DNA of 64,000 nt from Vulcanimicrobiota bacterium (GTDB lineage Bacteria; Vulcanimicrobiota; Xenobia; Xenobiales; Xenobiaceae): contig CALUQR010000002.1 in the NCBI GenBank assembly GCA_944322965.1, positions 1 to 64,000 of the forward strand. The letters run 5' to 3'. Below the pieces are notes generated by a model. That model was not told the origin of the DNA. It saw nothing but the letters and a program-made list of their open reading frames with translations, and made no database searches. Of the stretch, positions 9,686 through 18,421 are shown piece after piece. Position 1 is the stretch's first letter. The number at the start of each line of letters is the position of its first letter. A program made the translations under genes and the position numbers.

Positions 9686-9705
9686 GACTATCAATTATCA
9701 TTAAC
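9686..9705 (-). promoter_or_regulatory. Fur/Zur-like operator
   Basis: The minus strand reads GTTAATGATAATTGATAGTC just upstream of the -35 box. It matches 13 of 19 positions of the Fur consensus and contains an imperfect TGAtaaTTGAtaGTCA dyad. With zinc-uptake genes downstream, a zinc-sensing Fur-family repressor is the natural inference. Confidence 0.6.
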
Positions 9706-9794
9706 TTAGATAGAGTCTTAGAACCAATTGGATACGTTCCGTTAATAAGTGAGGGCAGGAAACGACTGGCGCTCCCATAAAATGGGCTTCCACT

Positions 9795-11087
9795 ATGAGT
9801 GGTCTTACAACCGTATACCCGACTGACAAGCTGCAGTTTGTGATGCTCTCTTTCGAGGGTCCCGACCTCTTCTCCATGGCCGGGGGCCTGGGAATTCGGG
9901 CCACGGAGCTCTGTAAGTGCCTGGCTGAGCTGGGCTATCCGACCCACCTCTACTTTGTAGGGGATCCCATCTTGCCCGCTACGGAACAGCGGGGTAACTG
10001 GACTCTCCACCGCTGGTCGCAATGGTTGAGCGCCGCCAATCCTGGGGGTTGTTACGTGGCGGAGAATCAGAAGGTTTGCGATTTCGCCTCCTCGCTGCCC
10101 TCCGCTCTCATAGAGCAGGTGATCGCTCCCGCGGCCGCTAAGGGGGTAGTGACCGTCATCTTAGCGGAGGAGTGGCAGACTATTCCGGCCGTCATCAATT
10201 TAGACCAGGCCCTGCGCCGCCAGCATTTAGAGAAGTGGGCGCTCATCCTCTGGAACGCCAATAATCTCTACGGTTTTGAGGGGGTCAACTGGGAGAAATT
10301 GCGCAATAGTTGCGTTCTCACTACCGTCAGTCGCTATATGAAGCACCGCATGTGGTTGTGGGGGGTCAATCCCATTGTAATCCACAATGGGATCCCGCGC
10401 CGCCTCTTGCAGCCCGTCTCTACGGAGGCTACCGCGCGCCTGCGCCAGATCTTCCCGGACCTATTAGTCACTAAAGTAGGGCGCTACGACGTCGATAAGC
10501 GTTGGGTGATGGCCATGGGGGCTATGGGCCACATGAAACGCCAGGGTATGAAGCCCACCATGATCGCCCGCGGGGGTAAAGAGCACCACCGTTACGAAGT
10601 GCGCCGCCAGGCCGATCTGCAGGGTTTGACCTGGAAGGAGATCACCCTAGATCCGCGGGCCAGTATGACCGAGATCTTTAGCGAGTTAGAGCGCTATAAG
10701 GATTATGACGTCTTAGAGCTCTGCTTCTTCGTGCCGGAAGAGTTTATCAATATCCTCTATGCGGGCTCCGATTGCGTCTTAGCTAACTCGGGCCACGAGC
10801 CTTTCGGCTTGGTGGGTTTAGAGGTTATGGCCTGCGGCGGCCTGCCCTTTGTGGGAGCTACGGGCGAAGATTACGCTCAGACTATGGTCAATAGCGCCGT
10901 GGTGGAGACGGAAGACCCCTTAGAGATCGTAGAGTATTTAAAGACCGTCCAGCGCGAGCCGGAACTGGTCCGCGAATTGCGCCAGGAGGGGAGGCGCACC
11001 GCCGCTTGTTACACCTGGGAGCGTATCGTAGGCGATCTCTTACAGAAGATCCGCTTTGTGGGCGTGGCCCGCGGGATCGCCATTTAA
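9795..11087 (+). CDS. GT-B glycosyltransferase, family 4/5-like
   Basis: A 430-residue soluble GT-B enzyme. The N-terminal domain has a GGLGIRATELCKCLAELGY loop (about residues 30-48), as in glycogen synthase and GT4 enzymes. The C-terminal domain has VTKVGRYDVDKRW, then NSGHEPFGLVGLEVMACGG (about 333-351), which holds the E-x7-E nucleotide-sugar site. Donor and acceptor are unknown. rsmI begins 3 bases after the stop, so they share a transcript. The start codon lies about 90 bases from the Fur/Zur-like box, on the opposite strand to the zinc operon. Confidence 0.8.
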   Translation: MSGLTTVYPTDKLQFVMLSFEGPDLFSMAGGLGIRATELCKCLAELGYPTHLYFVGDPILPATEQRGNWTLHRWSQWLSAANPGGCYVAENQKVCDFASSLPSALIEQVIAPAAAKGVVTVILAEEWQTIPAVINLDQALRRQHLEKWALILWNANNLYGFEGVNWEKLRNSCVLTTVSRYMKHRMWLWGVNPIVIHNGIPRRLLQPVSTEATARLRQIFPDLLVTKVGRYDVDKRWVMAMGAMGHMKRQGMKPTMIARGGKEHHRYEVRRQADLQGLTWKEITLDPRASMTEIFSELERYKDYDVLELCFFVPEEFINILYAGSDCVLANSGHEPFGLVGLEVMACGGLPFVGATGEDYAQTMVNSAVVETEDPLEIVEYLKTVQREPELVRELRQEGRRTAACYTWERIVGDLLQKIRFVGVARGIAI

Positions 11088-11090
11088 GCT

Positions 11091-11930
11091 ATGGAGACCC
11101 ACCCCGGAACCCTCTACGTTGTGGCCGTGCCTATCGGCAACTTGGGCGACTTTACCCCGCGCGCTCTGGAGGTCTTGGCCCAGATGGATTATCTGGCCTG
11201 CGAGGAGGTCCAAGCTACGCGCCGCCTCTTGGCCGCTTACTCCCTCTCCGCCCAGTACCTCTCCTATAGGGAGTCGGGTCGAGAGAAGGCGGGGGAGGCG
11301 GTAGTAGAGCTCCTGCAGCAAGGTGCTAAGGTAGCCTTAGTCGCGGGGGCCGGTACGCCCGCCATTTCCGACCCAGGGCGCGATCTAGTGGCTAAATGTC
11401 GGGAGGAGGGGCTGCCCGTAGTCCCCATTCCCGGGGTGAGCGCCCTCACCGCCGCTCTCTCCGTCTGCGGTCTGCCGGGGCGCCGCTTGGCCTTTGAGGG
11501 CTTCTTACCCCGCGCCGAGGGGGAGAGGCGCCAATTTCTAGCCTCCTTGCGCTCGGAAGAGAGGACTTGCGTCTTCTTTGAGGCCCCCCATCGCCTCTTA
11601 GCTACCTTAGAGCTCTTAGTAGAACTCTGGGGGGAGCGGCGGGCCTTTGTAGGGCGCGAGTTGACTAAGTATTATGAAGAGACCCTGACCTCTACCCTCT
11701 CCCAACTGGTAGAACATTTCCGGGCGGAGACCCCGCGCGGGGAGTTTGTGCTCATTGTAGAAGGCTTTAGCCCTGACCCTCACTCAGAAGAGGAAGAGGA
11801 GAAGCGCCAATTAGAGGCCGACTTGGCCTTTATGCAAAGGCTAGGACTGCGCCCTAAAGAGCGGGTCGAACTTTTGGCCCACTTTCGCCAGATCCCTAAG
11901 AATAAGGCTAAAGCCTTAGCCTGGGAATAA
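11091..11930 (+). CDS. rsmI: 16S rRNA (cytidine-1402-2'-O)-methyltransferase RsmI
   Basis: A 279-residue tetrapyrrole-methylase-fold enzyme that methylates the ribose of C1402 in 16S rRNA. Family marks are GTLYVVAVPIGNLGD at the N-terminus, the substrate-site segment around CEEVQATRRLL, GAGTPAISDPG (about residues 85-95), PIPGVSALTAALSVCGLP and the late EAPHRL and GRELTKYYEE motifs. In most RsmI the third of these reads CEDTR, so the Val-Gln here is a small change. It follows the glycosyltransferase gene by 3 bases and ends at a long palindromic terminator. Confidence 0.93.
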   Translation: METHPGTLYVVAVPIGNLGDFTPRALEVLAQMDYLACEEVQATRRLLAAYSLSAQYLSYRESGREKAGEAVVELLQQGAKVALVAGAGTPAISDPGRDLVAKCREEGLPVVPIPGVSALTAALSVCGLPGRRLAFEGFLPRAEGERRQFLASLRSEERTCVFFEAPHRLLATLELLVELWGERRAFVGRELTKYYEETLTSTLSQLVEHFRAETPRGEFVLIVEGFSPDPHSEEEEEKRQLEADLAFMQRLGLRPKERVELLAHFRQIPKNKAKALAWE

Positions 11931-11951
11931 AAGAATTCTTCCCTCTAAATG

Positions 11952-11991
11952 GATCTGGCCGTCCCCCGCCTAGGCGGGGGACGGCCAGATC
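11952..11991. terminator. 40 bp perfect palindrome between rsmI and hpf
   Basis: A perfect 40 bp palindrome centred on CCCGCCTAGGCGGG, lying between two convergent genes. It probably acts in both directions. There is no strong T-run on either side. Confidence 0.75.
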
Positions 11992-12025
11992 TAAACTTAC
12001 CTTAAGTAAAAAGGCTAGGGGAAGA

Positions 12026-12553
12026 CTAGAGCTTGGGGTCTAAGAGGCCGTAACCGCCAGCGTCTAAGACGTAGACCACGTTGATGCGGCCGTTAGCCTT
12101 ATTGTGGAAGGCCTGGAAGGTGTAGCCGTTACTCTGCATTTCGCTAATGGCCTCCTCGACGCTCAAGGGCTCGGCGTCATAAGAGAAGGTCTGCTGCACG
12201 GGCGAAGAGCGCTCGGGCTGGGCTACCTCGGCCTCGGCCTTGCTCTCCTCGCGCTCCTTGCGGCTAATATCGATCATCCGCTTGCGGGCCTTGTCCAGCT
12301 GCTTCTCCAATTTCTCGACTACCGCGTTGATAGAGCGGTACATATCGTCATTATTATCCTCTTCAGCCCGCATCTCAAAGCCCTTACCAAAGAGGGTGAT
12401 CTCTACGATGTGGCGATGGCGATCGGTAGATAAGGTGACGTTGGCGGTAATGACCGTGTCGAAACGACCTATCTTCTTATTTAATTTCTCTACTACATGG
12501 TCCCGGAGAGAGTTACTTACGTCAAAATTTTTTCCGCTTACGGTAATTTGCAT
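12026..12553 (-). CDS. hpf: Ribosome hibernation promoting factor, long form
   Basis: A 175-residue long-type HPF. The N-terminal beta-alpha domain (about residues 1-100, MQITVSGKNFDVSNSLRDHV) binds the 30S decoding region. A charged linker (about 103-125) follows, then the C-terminal dimerisation domain (about 130-170) with LSVEEAISEMQSNGYTFQAF and NVVYVLDAGGYGLLDP. Long forms dimerise to make 100S ribosomes during slow growth. A CTGGAGG ribosome binding site precedes ATG 12553. Confidence 0.95.
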   Translation of the reverse strand: MQITVSGKNFDVSNSLRDHVVEKLNKKIGRFDTVITANVTLSTDRHRHIVEITLFGKGFEMRAEEDNNDDMYRSINAVVEKLEKQLDKARKRMIDISRKEREESKAEAEVAQPERSSPVQQTFSYDAEPLSVEEAISEMQSNGYTFQAFHNKANGRINVVYVLDAGGYGLLDPKL

Positions 12554-12649
12554 CTTTGGCCTCCAGTGGGAATTGCTGGCAACACGGAACTACTAATATT
12601 CCAATGTCAGTAACCGCTTCATGTTAAAAATGTTCGACGTAGGCTCATC

Positions 12650-13435
12650 CTACCCCTTTTGGGCCTGGGCCTTGCGCTTCTTCCACAGCGAGGTGACCTT
12701 ACGCACGTAATGTCTAGTCTCGCTGAAGGGCGGGATCCCGCCGTAGCGCTGGACGTTGCCCGGACCGGCGTTGTAGGCGGCGATAGCCAATTGGTAATTG
12801 CCATCGAAGAGGTTGAGCATCTGGCGCAGGTAGCGCGCCCCCGCTCTGATATTAGACTCCGGATCGAACGGATCGCGACAACCTAAACTGGCCGCCGTGG
12901 CCGGCATCAACTGCATTAAGCCGCTGGCCCCCGCGGGGGAACCGGCGTAAGGGTAAAAGTTAGACTCCGTCTCAATGACCGCCCGCACTAACCAGGGGTC
13001 GAGATTGAAGCGCTCCGCATACTTGCAGATAATGGGGGTCAGATCTAAATCGACCATCTTGCGCCTAGCTACGGTCTGGGTAGCGCCCGCCTTAGCGCCG
13101 CGCGAGGCCAAAGAGCGCCGGCGGTGGGCCAAATTGGGGTCGACCGCCACCCGCTCGTAGACTACCTGGGAGACTTTGACGTAGAGAGCGCCCATACCGT
13201 AAGCGTTGCGCTTAGGGGCGGTCGTCGCTTGACTCTCCCGCTTGGGAGCGGGTTCGGGCCATAAGCCCTGGGCTTTTAGTTCCTCAGAGCTAAAGAGGGG
13301 AGCGGGAGCTTGTAGAGGCGCCGGCGCCTCCACACCCCAATGGTTCCACCCCTCCTCTAGAGGATTAGCGCTTAAAGCGCCGCTTAAAGATAAGACTACC
13401 GCTAAGGCAGCCAATAATTGTCGCCTAAATTGCAA
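12650..13435 (-). CDS. Lytic murein transglycosylase, SLT family
   Basis: A 261-residue secreted enzyme that cleaves the glycan strands of peptidoglycan. It has a signal peptide (LLAALAVVLSLSGALSA), a Pro/Ala-rich spacer and a C-terminal SLT domain (about residues 135-250). The catalytic Glu is in AVIETESNFYPYA, followed by GASGLMQLMPATA and AIAAYNAGPGNVQRYGG. The start is TTG 13435, supported by GGAGAAGG about 7 bases upstream. A strong promoter 227-255 bases further up implies a long untranslated leader (see 13504-13631). Confidence 0.88.
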   Translation of the reverse strand: MQFRRQLLAALAVVLSLSGALSANPLEEGWNHWGVEAPAPLQAPAPLFSSEELKAQGLWPEPAPKRESQATTAPKRNAYGMGALYVKVSQVVYERVAVDPNLAHRRRSLASRGAKAGATQTVARRKMVDLDLTPIICKYAERFNLDPWLVRAVIETESNFYPYAGSPAGASGLMQLMPATAASLGCRDPFDPESNIRAGARYLRQMLNLFDGNYQLAIAAYNAGPGNVQRYGGIPPFSETRHYVRKVTSLWKKRKAQAQKG

Positions 13436-13503
13436 AATTTAACCTTCTCCAAGTTAGCTGAAGGGACCGCCCTCGCTACTAGGCGGCTCTGCCAACCAAT
13501 TTA

Positions 13504-13631
13504 TAGAGTCGCAGAGGTTGATGAAGCCTCTCTTAAAAGGCGCGGAACGGGGCAAATGGCAGACCCAGAGGCGGGACGCTCGGTTAGCGCGCACAATATT
13601 TAACTCATTCTCACAAAGCTGATCGACTCTA
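13504..13631 (-). ncRNA. Candidate structured 5' leader of the transglycosylase gene, or small RNA
   Basis: The 392-base stretch between the transglycosylase start and the cytidine deaminase end holds no convincing gene. Downstream of the strong minus-strand promoter, TAGAGTCG (13624-13631, minus) can pair with CGACTCTA (13504-13511, minus) to close a roughly 128-base domain. Inside it are a GAGG/CCTC hairpin and a GC-rich arm, and after it a CCGCC-GGCGG hairpin before the ribosome binding site. This could be a cis-regulatory leader or an independent RNA. I recognise no known riboswitch consensus. Confidence 0.35.
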
Positions 13632-13661
13632 AACAATAATTAGGATCTAGCTTCGGGCCCT

Positions 13662-13690
13662 ATCTTAGGCCACTTGGCCCTAGCTGTCAA
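13662..13690 (-). promoter_or_regulatory. Strong promoter of the transglycosylase leader
   Basis: On the minus strand, a perfect TTGACA (13685-13690) and TAAGAT (13662-13667) are separated by 17 bp. Transcription would begin near 13655. Confidence 0.7.
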
Positions 13691-13743
13691 CTTCTAGGGG
13701 GGAATTATCGTCTCCCAAATCTCGAAAAGCAGCGAATAAAAAG

Positions 13744-13814
13744 TAAAAAATCCCCTAACTCGGACTATAATTGCTAAAATTTAGTACAATTTTAGGGAGC
13801 TAGGGGACTTTTTT
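13744..13814. terminator. Terminator hairpin with long A/T-rich stem
   Basis: TCCCCTA (13751-13757) pairs with TAGGGGA (13801-13807). Inside it a second arm, CTAAAATT (13774-13781), pairs with AATTTTAG (13788-13795). An A-run precedes and a T-run follows, so it can work on both strands. It would end the cytidine deaminase transcript on the minus strand. Confidence 0.75.
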
Positions 13815-13827
13815 AATAAATTATTGT

Positions 13828-14739
13828 CTATTGGGGCGGGGTAGCGAAAGACAATAATTCCGCCTGCGGGGCCAGAGAGCCCAAGAGGGATCTAAATGCC
13901 GGGGCGTGGGTGACGGGAGCGCCCTGGCGCTCCACTAAGACGGCGCGGGCTATTTGGGCGTAGGAGCGCCCTAAGGAGTGGCCCATAATGAGGGCCGCCT
14001 GCAGGGGGGAGAGAGAGGGATTGAAGGCCGCATTCTCCACGTACCAGCCGCTGACCGTCTGGCCGTCTTGATACTCTAAGGCCACCCCGGCGTTACAGTG
14101 GCTGTAAGGGGCGTAGGCGCGGTTGGCCGCCTGCCAGGCTAAGTTGACTAGGGAGTCCGCCCCCTGGGGGAGGTGGATGGGATTCTCCACCGCCGCCAAC
14201 ATGCCGGCTTGGATCCCTAAGTCGCGGGGGCCGAAGGAGCGCGGTAAGAGGTCGCACAGGCTGACTAAGGGGCGCTCCGGGATCATGATCCGCAAGTCTT
14301 GGGCGCCAGCTAACTCATTCAAAAATTGACGGCAGCCGCCGCAGGGCTCCGAAGAGACGGCCAGAGCGACTAAGGAGCGCTCACCGTGGATCATCAAGTT
14401 AGCGAAGGAAGATTGCTCGCTGTGGACCGTCTGGGCTAAATTCTCGCCCACAAATTCCATATTGACCCCTAAGTAGAGGTCGCCGCTCTCTCCTAAGGCG
14501 CAGGAACCGACCTGGAAATTAGAGATGGGGACCACCGGGGCGGCGTACTCCCTGGCCACGGGGATCAACTCTACCATCAATTGCTCTTTAGAGATGGAGA
14601 GCTGGGAGGCCAAGGCGGCCGCCTCTTCCGCCTTAATGTGGAAAGGATGGGGGGGCAAGAGGCCCTTTAGTTGGGCGGTTATCTCGGGTGAGGGGTTCGA
14701 GACGTGAACATCGCCCTTGAGGAGACCCTGCTGACTCAT
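13828..14739 (-). CDS. cdd: Cytidine deaminase, dimeric two-domain type
   Basis: A 303-residue protein with the duplicated-domain layout of the E. coli Cdd type. It deaminates cytidine and deoxycytidine to the uridine forms in pyrimidine salvage. The zinc site is read from TVHSEQSSF (His plus catalytic Glu; the family usually has HAE) and EPCGGCRQFLNE, giving two Cys ligands. The C-terminal domain (about residues 190-300, AYAPYSHCNAGVAL) is the non-catalytic copy. AAGGAGCC precedes the ATG. Confidence 0.9.
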   Translation of the reverse strand: MSQQGLLKGDVHVSNPSPEITAQLKGLLPPHPFHIKAEEAAALASQLSISKEQLMVELIPVAREYAAPVVPISNFQVGSCALGESGDLYLGVNMEFVGENLAQTVHSEQSSFANLMIHGERSLVALAVSSEPCGGCRQFLNELAGAQDLRIMIPERPLVSLCDLLPRSFGPRDLGIQAGMLAAVENPIHLPQGADSLVNLAWQAANRAYAPYSHCNAGVALEYQDGQTVSGWYVENAAFNPSLSPLQAALIMGHSLGRSYAQIARAVLVERQGAPVTHAPAFRSLLGSLAPQAELLSFATPPQ

Positions 14740-14895
14740 ATTTTGGCTCCTTCTTTAAAAGTTGGGGAGATATACTAACATATCACTTCTCTAAAATCCA
14801 GAGTTTAGCCTCTTAAATAGGCATAGAAGAGGGCTATCTTCCCAAAGAGTAAAGGGCTATAATTGACCCTCTGGAGGTAGAAAGTAGGCTTAACG

Positions 14896-15099
14896 ATGCA
14901 AACGATACTCACCCGCTGCGCTCTCTGTAAGGGCCGAGGGAAGGTGATCTGCACCCATTGTCAGGGGAGCGGAAAGGCGCCCTCTTCCCGGGGTCCGCGC
15001 CAGGCCCCAGAGCCCTGCCCTCACTGTCAGGGGAGCGGATGGATGTGCTGTCTGGGATGTTTAGGGAGCGGCTACGTGGAGATGCCCGCTTTAGCCTAG
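14896..15099 (+). CDS. Small CxxCxGxG zinc-finger protein
   Basis: A 67-residue protein made almost entirely of four CxxCxGxG motifs (CALCKGRG, CTHCQGSG, CPHCQGSG, CLGCLGSG). This is the pattern of the DnaJ zinc-finger domain, which binds two zinc ions. No J-domain or other domain is present. CTGGAGG lies upstream and a TATAAT at 14858-14863 may be its -10 box. It precedes ctpA by 55 bases and may be co-transcribed with it. Confidence 0.8.
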   Translation: MQTILTRCALCKGRGKVICTHCQGSGKAPSSRGPRQAPEPCPHCQGSGWMCCLGCLGSGYVEMPALA

Positions 15100-15154
15100 G
15101 GCGGGGGAGCGGCTCGCAAGCTAAAATTTAAGGAGAGTCCAGAAGGGATGGAGC

Positions 15155-16984
15155 ATGGCCAGAGAGGGCAATAAGTGGGGGAGAGTCTTAATCTTAGTAG
15201 TAGCGGCCGTCTTAGGGTCGCTGCTCTATAATTACTGGGGTGAGAAACCCCAGGAGGCGGTCGCCCTGCCCGCGGTTACCGCTAGCCCGGAACTGCCTGA
15301 AGAGTCGCTCCTGCCCCACATTACCCAAGGGCCCCAAGGGGAAGAGTTCCAAATTAGCGACGAGTCCTTCGCCCAAGAGGAGTACTCTAACGCTCAACCC
15401 TTAGAGAATGATAAGGAGGCCGCTCCCGCCCGCCGGGGGCCGCGTCGCACCTACAGCCAAGACGGGAGTATGGAATTTATCTGGGAGGATGAGGGAGAGC
15501 CCCAAGTTAAAGGGCGGCGCCTCGGCCCCTCGGAAGTGCCTGACGATTGGGAGTTAGTCGAAGATCGCAGCCAGTCCCCATCCGCTCCCTCCGCCCAGCG
15601 GACTAAGCCCTCGGATTCCGCCTCCGCCTCCGCTAAGACCCCAGCCTCCGCCCCGGCCAAAAAGGGCGCCAGCGCCAAAGCTAGCCCCAAGGCTAGCCCG
15701 CCTCAGAAATTACACGACTTTGAATTAGAGATCGACTACCCCAAACTCTTAGCTAAGCCCTCTGAATTGGGCTTTGTGCCCGACGCCGAGCTCTTCCGGG
15801 ACGTCTATTTCCGCATCCGCACCTCTTTTGTCGAACAGGTGGCCGATGCCCAACTGGAAAAGGGGGTAGTCCATGAGGTCGGTAAATTGGTGCGGGCCGC
15901 GGGCCAATCGCCCCAGCCCCTGCAGAGCCTCGATAAGAGGGTCAATATCCTCAGCCAAGTCTTAGACCTCTACGCCCCCAAAGTCGATAAGACGCTGCTC
16001 ACCTACGCGGCCATCGAAGGGATGCTCTACGGGCTGGGCGACCCTTACTCTATCCTCATGACCCCCAAGGAGTACGCCTCCCTGGAAGAACAGGTCCAGA
16101 CTAAAGGTTTTGGCGGGATAGGCGTCTACATTGAGGCCGATAAGGACCAGGCCAACCAAGTGACCGTCTTCGAACCTATGGAAGGGACGCCCGCCGCCAA
16201 GGCCGGCTTAGAACCCGGGGACCAGATCTTAGCTATCGACGGCCAATCGACCCAAGGGATGGCCCTCGACGTAGCCACTAAGCTCATCCGCGGACCTATC
16301 GGCAGTAAAGTGGTCTTAACTATTAAGCGGCCCGACCGCGCCCAGCCCTTTAAAGTCTCCGTCACCCGAGCTACGATCCACGCCATCAGCTGTACCTCCA
16401 AGATGTACGGCTCTATAGGCTATATCCGTATGCGCCAATTTGGAGCTAGTACCGGCCGCGAGTTGGCCCAAGAGTTAGCCAAAGTGCGCTCCCAAGGGGC
16501 CCAAGGGCTGATCCTCGACCTGCGCAATAATGGCGGGGGCTTCGTCCAAGCGGCTATCGAGGTGGGCAGCCAATTTATCCGCCGGGGCGGGCTCATCGTC
16601 TATACCTTAGACCGGGCCCAACAGCGCGATAACTTAGTCTCTACCGCCGACGGTCAGGTCGACCTGCCCTTCGTAGTCCTCATCAATCGCTTCTCCGCCA
16701 GCGCCTCCGAGATTACCGCCGGGGCCCTGCGCGACCATAAATTGGCCCGCTTAGTAGGCGAACACTCCTTCGGGAAGGGATCGGTCCAACAGATCTTCCC
16801 CTTCGCCGACGGCTCCGCCCTCAAGATGACCGTGGCCCGCTTCTACTCGCCCAGCGGCCAGATGATCGACCACCAAGGGATCGAGCCCCAAGTAGTAGTC
16901 AAGATGGAGCCCCGCTTCGTGGGGAAAGAGGATAAAGATATTCAACTCCAAAAAGCCCTCCAGATTCTCAAGCAGAAAAGGTAA
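15155..16984 (+). CDS. ctpA: Carboxyl-terminal processing protease, S41 family
   Basis: A 609-residue secreted or membrane-anchored protease. An N-terminal transmembrane segment (about residues 9-26) is followed by a low-complexity Ser/Ala/Pro/Lys linker (to about 190). Then come a CTP N-terminal region, a PDZ domain (about 310-400, GFGGIGVYIEA and GLEPGDQILAIDG) and the S41 catalytic domain. The nucleophile Ser is in NRFSASASEITAGAL and the general-base Lys in HSFGKGSVQQIF. The long linker is unusual for the family. miaB starts 6 bases downstream. Confidence 0.93.
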   Translation: MAREGNKWGRVLILVVAAVLGSLLYNYWGEKPQEAVALPAVTASPELPEESLLPHITQGPQGEEFQISDESFAQEEYSNAQPLENDKEAAPARRGPRRTYSQDGSMEFIWEDEGEPQVKGRRLGPSEVPDDWELVEDRSQSPSAPSAQRTKPSDSASASAKTPASAPAKKGASAKASPKASPPQKLHDFELEIDYPKLLAKPSELGFVPDAELFRDVYFRIRTSFVEQVADAQLEKGVVHEVGKLVRAAGQSPQPLQSLDKRVNILSQVLDLYAPKVDKTLLTYAAIEGMLYGLGDPYSILMTPKEYASLEEQVQTKGFGGIGVYIEADKDQANQVTVFEPMEGTPAAKAGLEPGDQILAIDGQSTQGMALDVATKLIRGPIGSKVVLTIKRPDRAQPFKVSVTRATIHAISCTSKMYGSIGYIRMRQFGASTGRELAQELAKVRSQGAQGLILDLRNNGGGFVQAAIEVGSQFIRRGGLIVYTLDRAQQRDNLVSTADGQVDLPFVVLINRFSASASEITAGALRDHKLARLVGEHSFGKGSVQQIFPFADGSALKMTVARFYSPSGQMIDHQGIEPQVVVKMEPRFVGKEDKDIQLQKALQILKQKR

Positions 16985-16990
16985 AGATCT

Positions 16991-18421
16991 ATGTCTAGCC
17001 CTACCCCCGAACTCCAACTATCAGAACTCTGGCCGCGCAGCTACTATATCCAAACTTACGGCTGCCAGATGAATGTCTACGACTCCGAAATTATCGGAGC
17101 GCTCCTGGAACAGCGCGGCTGCCAACCCGCCGCCAGCGAAGAGGAGGCGGAGATCGTCGTCTTCAATACCTGCTGTATCCGCGATAACGCCGACCAGAAG
17201 GTCTATGGACGCCTGGGCGACTTCAAAGAGCGCCGCCAAGCTAACCCCCGCTTCACCTTAGTGGTGGCCGGATGCTTAGCCCAAAAGGATCGGGACCAGC
17301 TCCAAGAGCGCTTCCCCCATATCGACCTCGTCTTAGGGACCCACCAAGTTAAGAACCTCAACCCCTACCTCGACCAAGTGCTCTTGCAGCGAGGAGAGTT
17401 GCGCCAACTTAAAGCCCAAGCCAACCAGTCCGTCCAAGTGCGCAAGCTCTGGAAAGAGGCCAAGCGCCGCCCGGGATGCGGGGTCCAAGTAGATAAGAAG
17501 GGCCACCACCTGCAACTCCCCGCCAGCCCCCAAAGCTCCTTCCAAGCCATGGTTCCCATCTCCGTAGGCTGTAACCAGTGGTGTACCTACTGTATCGTGC
17601 CCCACGTGCGCGGGCCCTTACATAGCCGGGGACTCTCCGAAATCGTAGCCGAAGTAGAGAGGCTCCTGGGAGAAGGTTATAAAGAGATCACCCTCCTAGG
17701 CCAAAATGTCAACGACTACGGCCGCGACCTGCGCCTCCAAGAGGGGTTCGCCCAGATCCTCCAGGCTCTGACCCCAGAGAAGGTTGGCAAATTCCGCCTG
17801 CGCTTCACCTCGCCCCACCCCGCCTACTTTACCCCCGCCGCCATCGAGGCTATGGCCGCTAATCCCAACGTCTGCCCCCACGTCCATCTGCCCCTCCAAG
17901 CGGGGGATGACGAGATCCTTAAGATTATGCATCGCGGCTATACCGCCCAGCAGTTCCTCGATCTAGCCCAGAGGATGCGCCAAGCGCTGCCCGGACTAGC
18001 CCTCACTACCGATATTATCGTAGGCTTTGCCGGAGAGAGCGAAGAGCAGTTCCAACATACGCTCCAAGTAGTGAGCGCCGCCCAGTTTGACTCGGCCTTT
18101 ATGTTCGCCTACTCCGAGCGGCCCGGGACCCCGGGTAGCGAATACCCCTCCCAAGTGCCCGAAGAGGTGCGCCTGCAGAGGCTCTACCGACTCATCGAAC
18201 ACCAGAATGCCATCTCCCAAGAGCTCAACCGCCAACGGCTGGGCTTAGAGGTCGAGCTCCTGGTCGAAGGGCCTAGCAAAAAGGGAGCCACCCGCTATAG
18301 CGGACGGACTCCCCAACATTGGCTGGTCCATTTCGACGCGCCCCAAGACCTGAGCGGCCAACTAGTACGCGTTCGACTCAGCGAGGCCTATCTCTGGGGG
18401 TTTGTGGGGCAGCTGCTCTAG
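16991..18421 (+). CDS. miaB: tRNA-2-methylthio-N6-dimethylallyladenosine synthase MiaB
   Basis: A 476-residue radical-SAM methylthiotransferase that modifies A37 of tRNAs reading UNN codons. The N-terminal UPF0004 domain has YIQTYGCQMNVYDSE and a second Cys in FNTCCIRDNADQK. The radical-SAM Cys triad is GCNQWCTYCIVPHVRG. A TRAM domain closes the C-terminus. There is an insertion of about 30 basic residues before the radical-SAM domain (KLWKEAKRRPGCG region). It is co-transcribed with ctpA and overlaps the convergent aminotransferase gene by 4 bases. Confidence 0.94.
   Translation: MSSPTPELQLSELWPRSYYIQTYGCQMNVYDSEIIGALLEQRGCQPAASEEEAEIVVFNTCCIRDNADQKVYGRLGDFKERRQANPRFTLVVAGCLAQKDRDQLQERFPHIDLVLGTHQVKNLNPYLDQVLLQRGELRQLKAQANQSVQVRKLWKEAKRRPGCGVQVDKKGHHLQLPASPQSSFQAMVPISVGCNQWCTYCIVPHVRGPLHSRGLSEIVAEVERLLGEGYKEITLLGQNVNDYGRDLRLQEGFAQILQALTPEKVGKFRLRFTSPHPAYFTPAAIEAMAANPNVCPHVHLPLQAGDDEILKIMHRGYTAQQFLDLAQRMRQALPGLALTTDIIVGFAGESEEQFQHTLQVVSAAQFDSAFMFAYSERPGTPGSEYPSQVPEEVRLQRLYRLIEHQNAISQELNRQRLGLEVELLVEGPSKKGATRYSGRTPQHWLVHFDAPQDLSGQLVRVRLSEAYLWGFVGQLL

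Noticed and set aside
13454-13636. 60-residue open frame in the transglycosylase leader
   Set aside because: It starts at TTG with no ribosome binding site and shows no family pattern. It lies in a region better explained as a structured leader.
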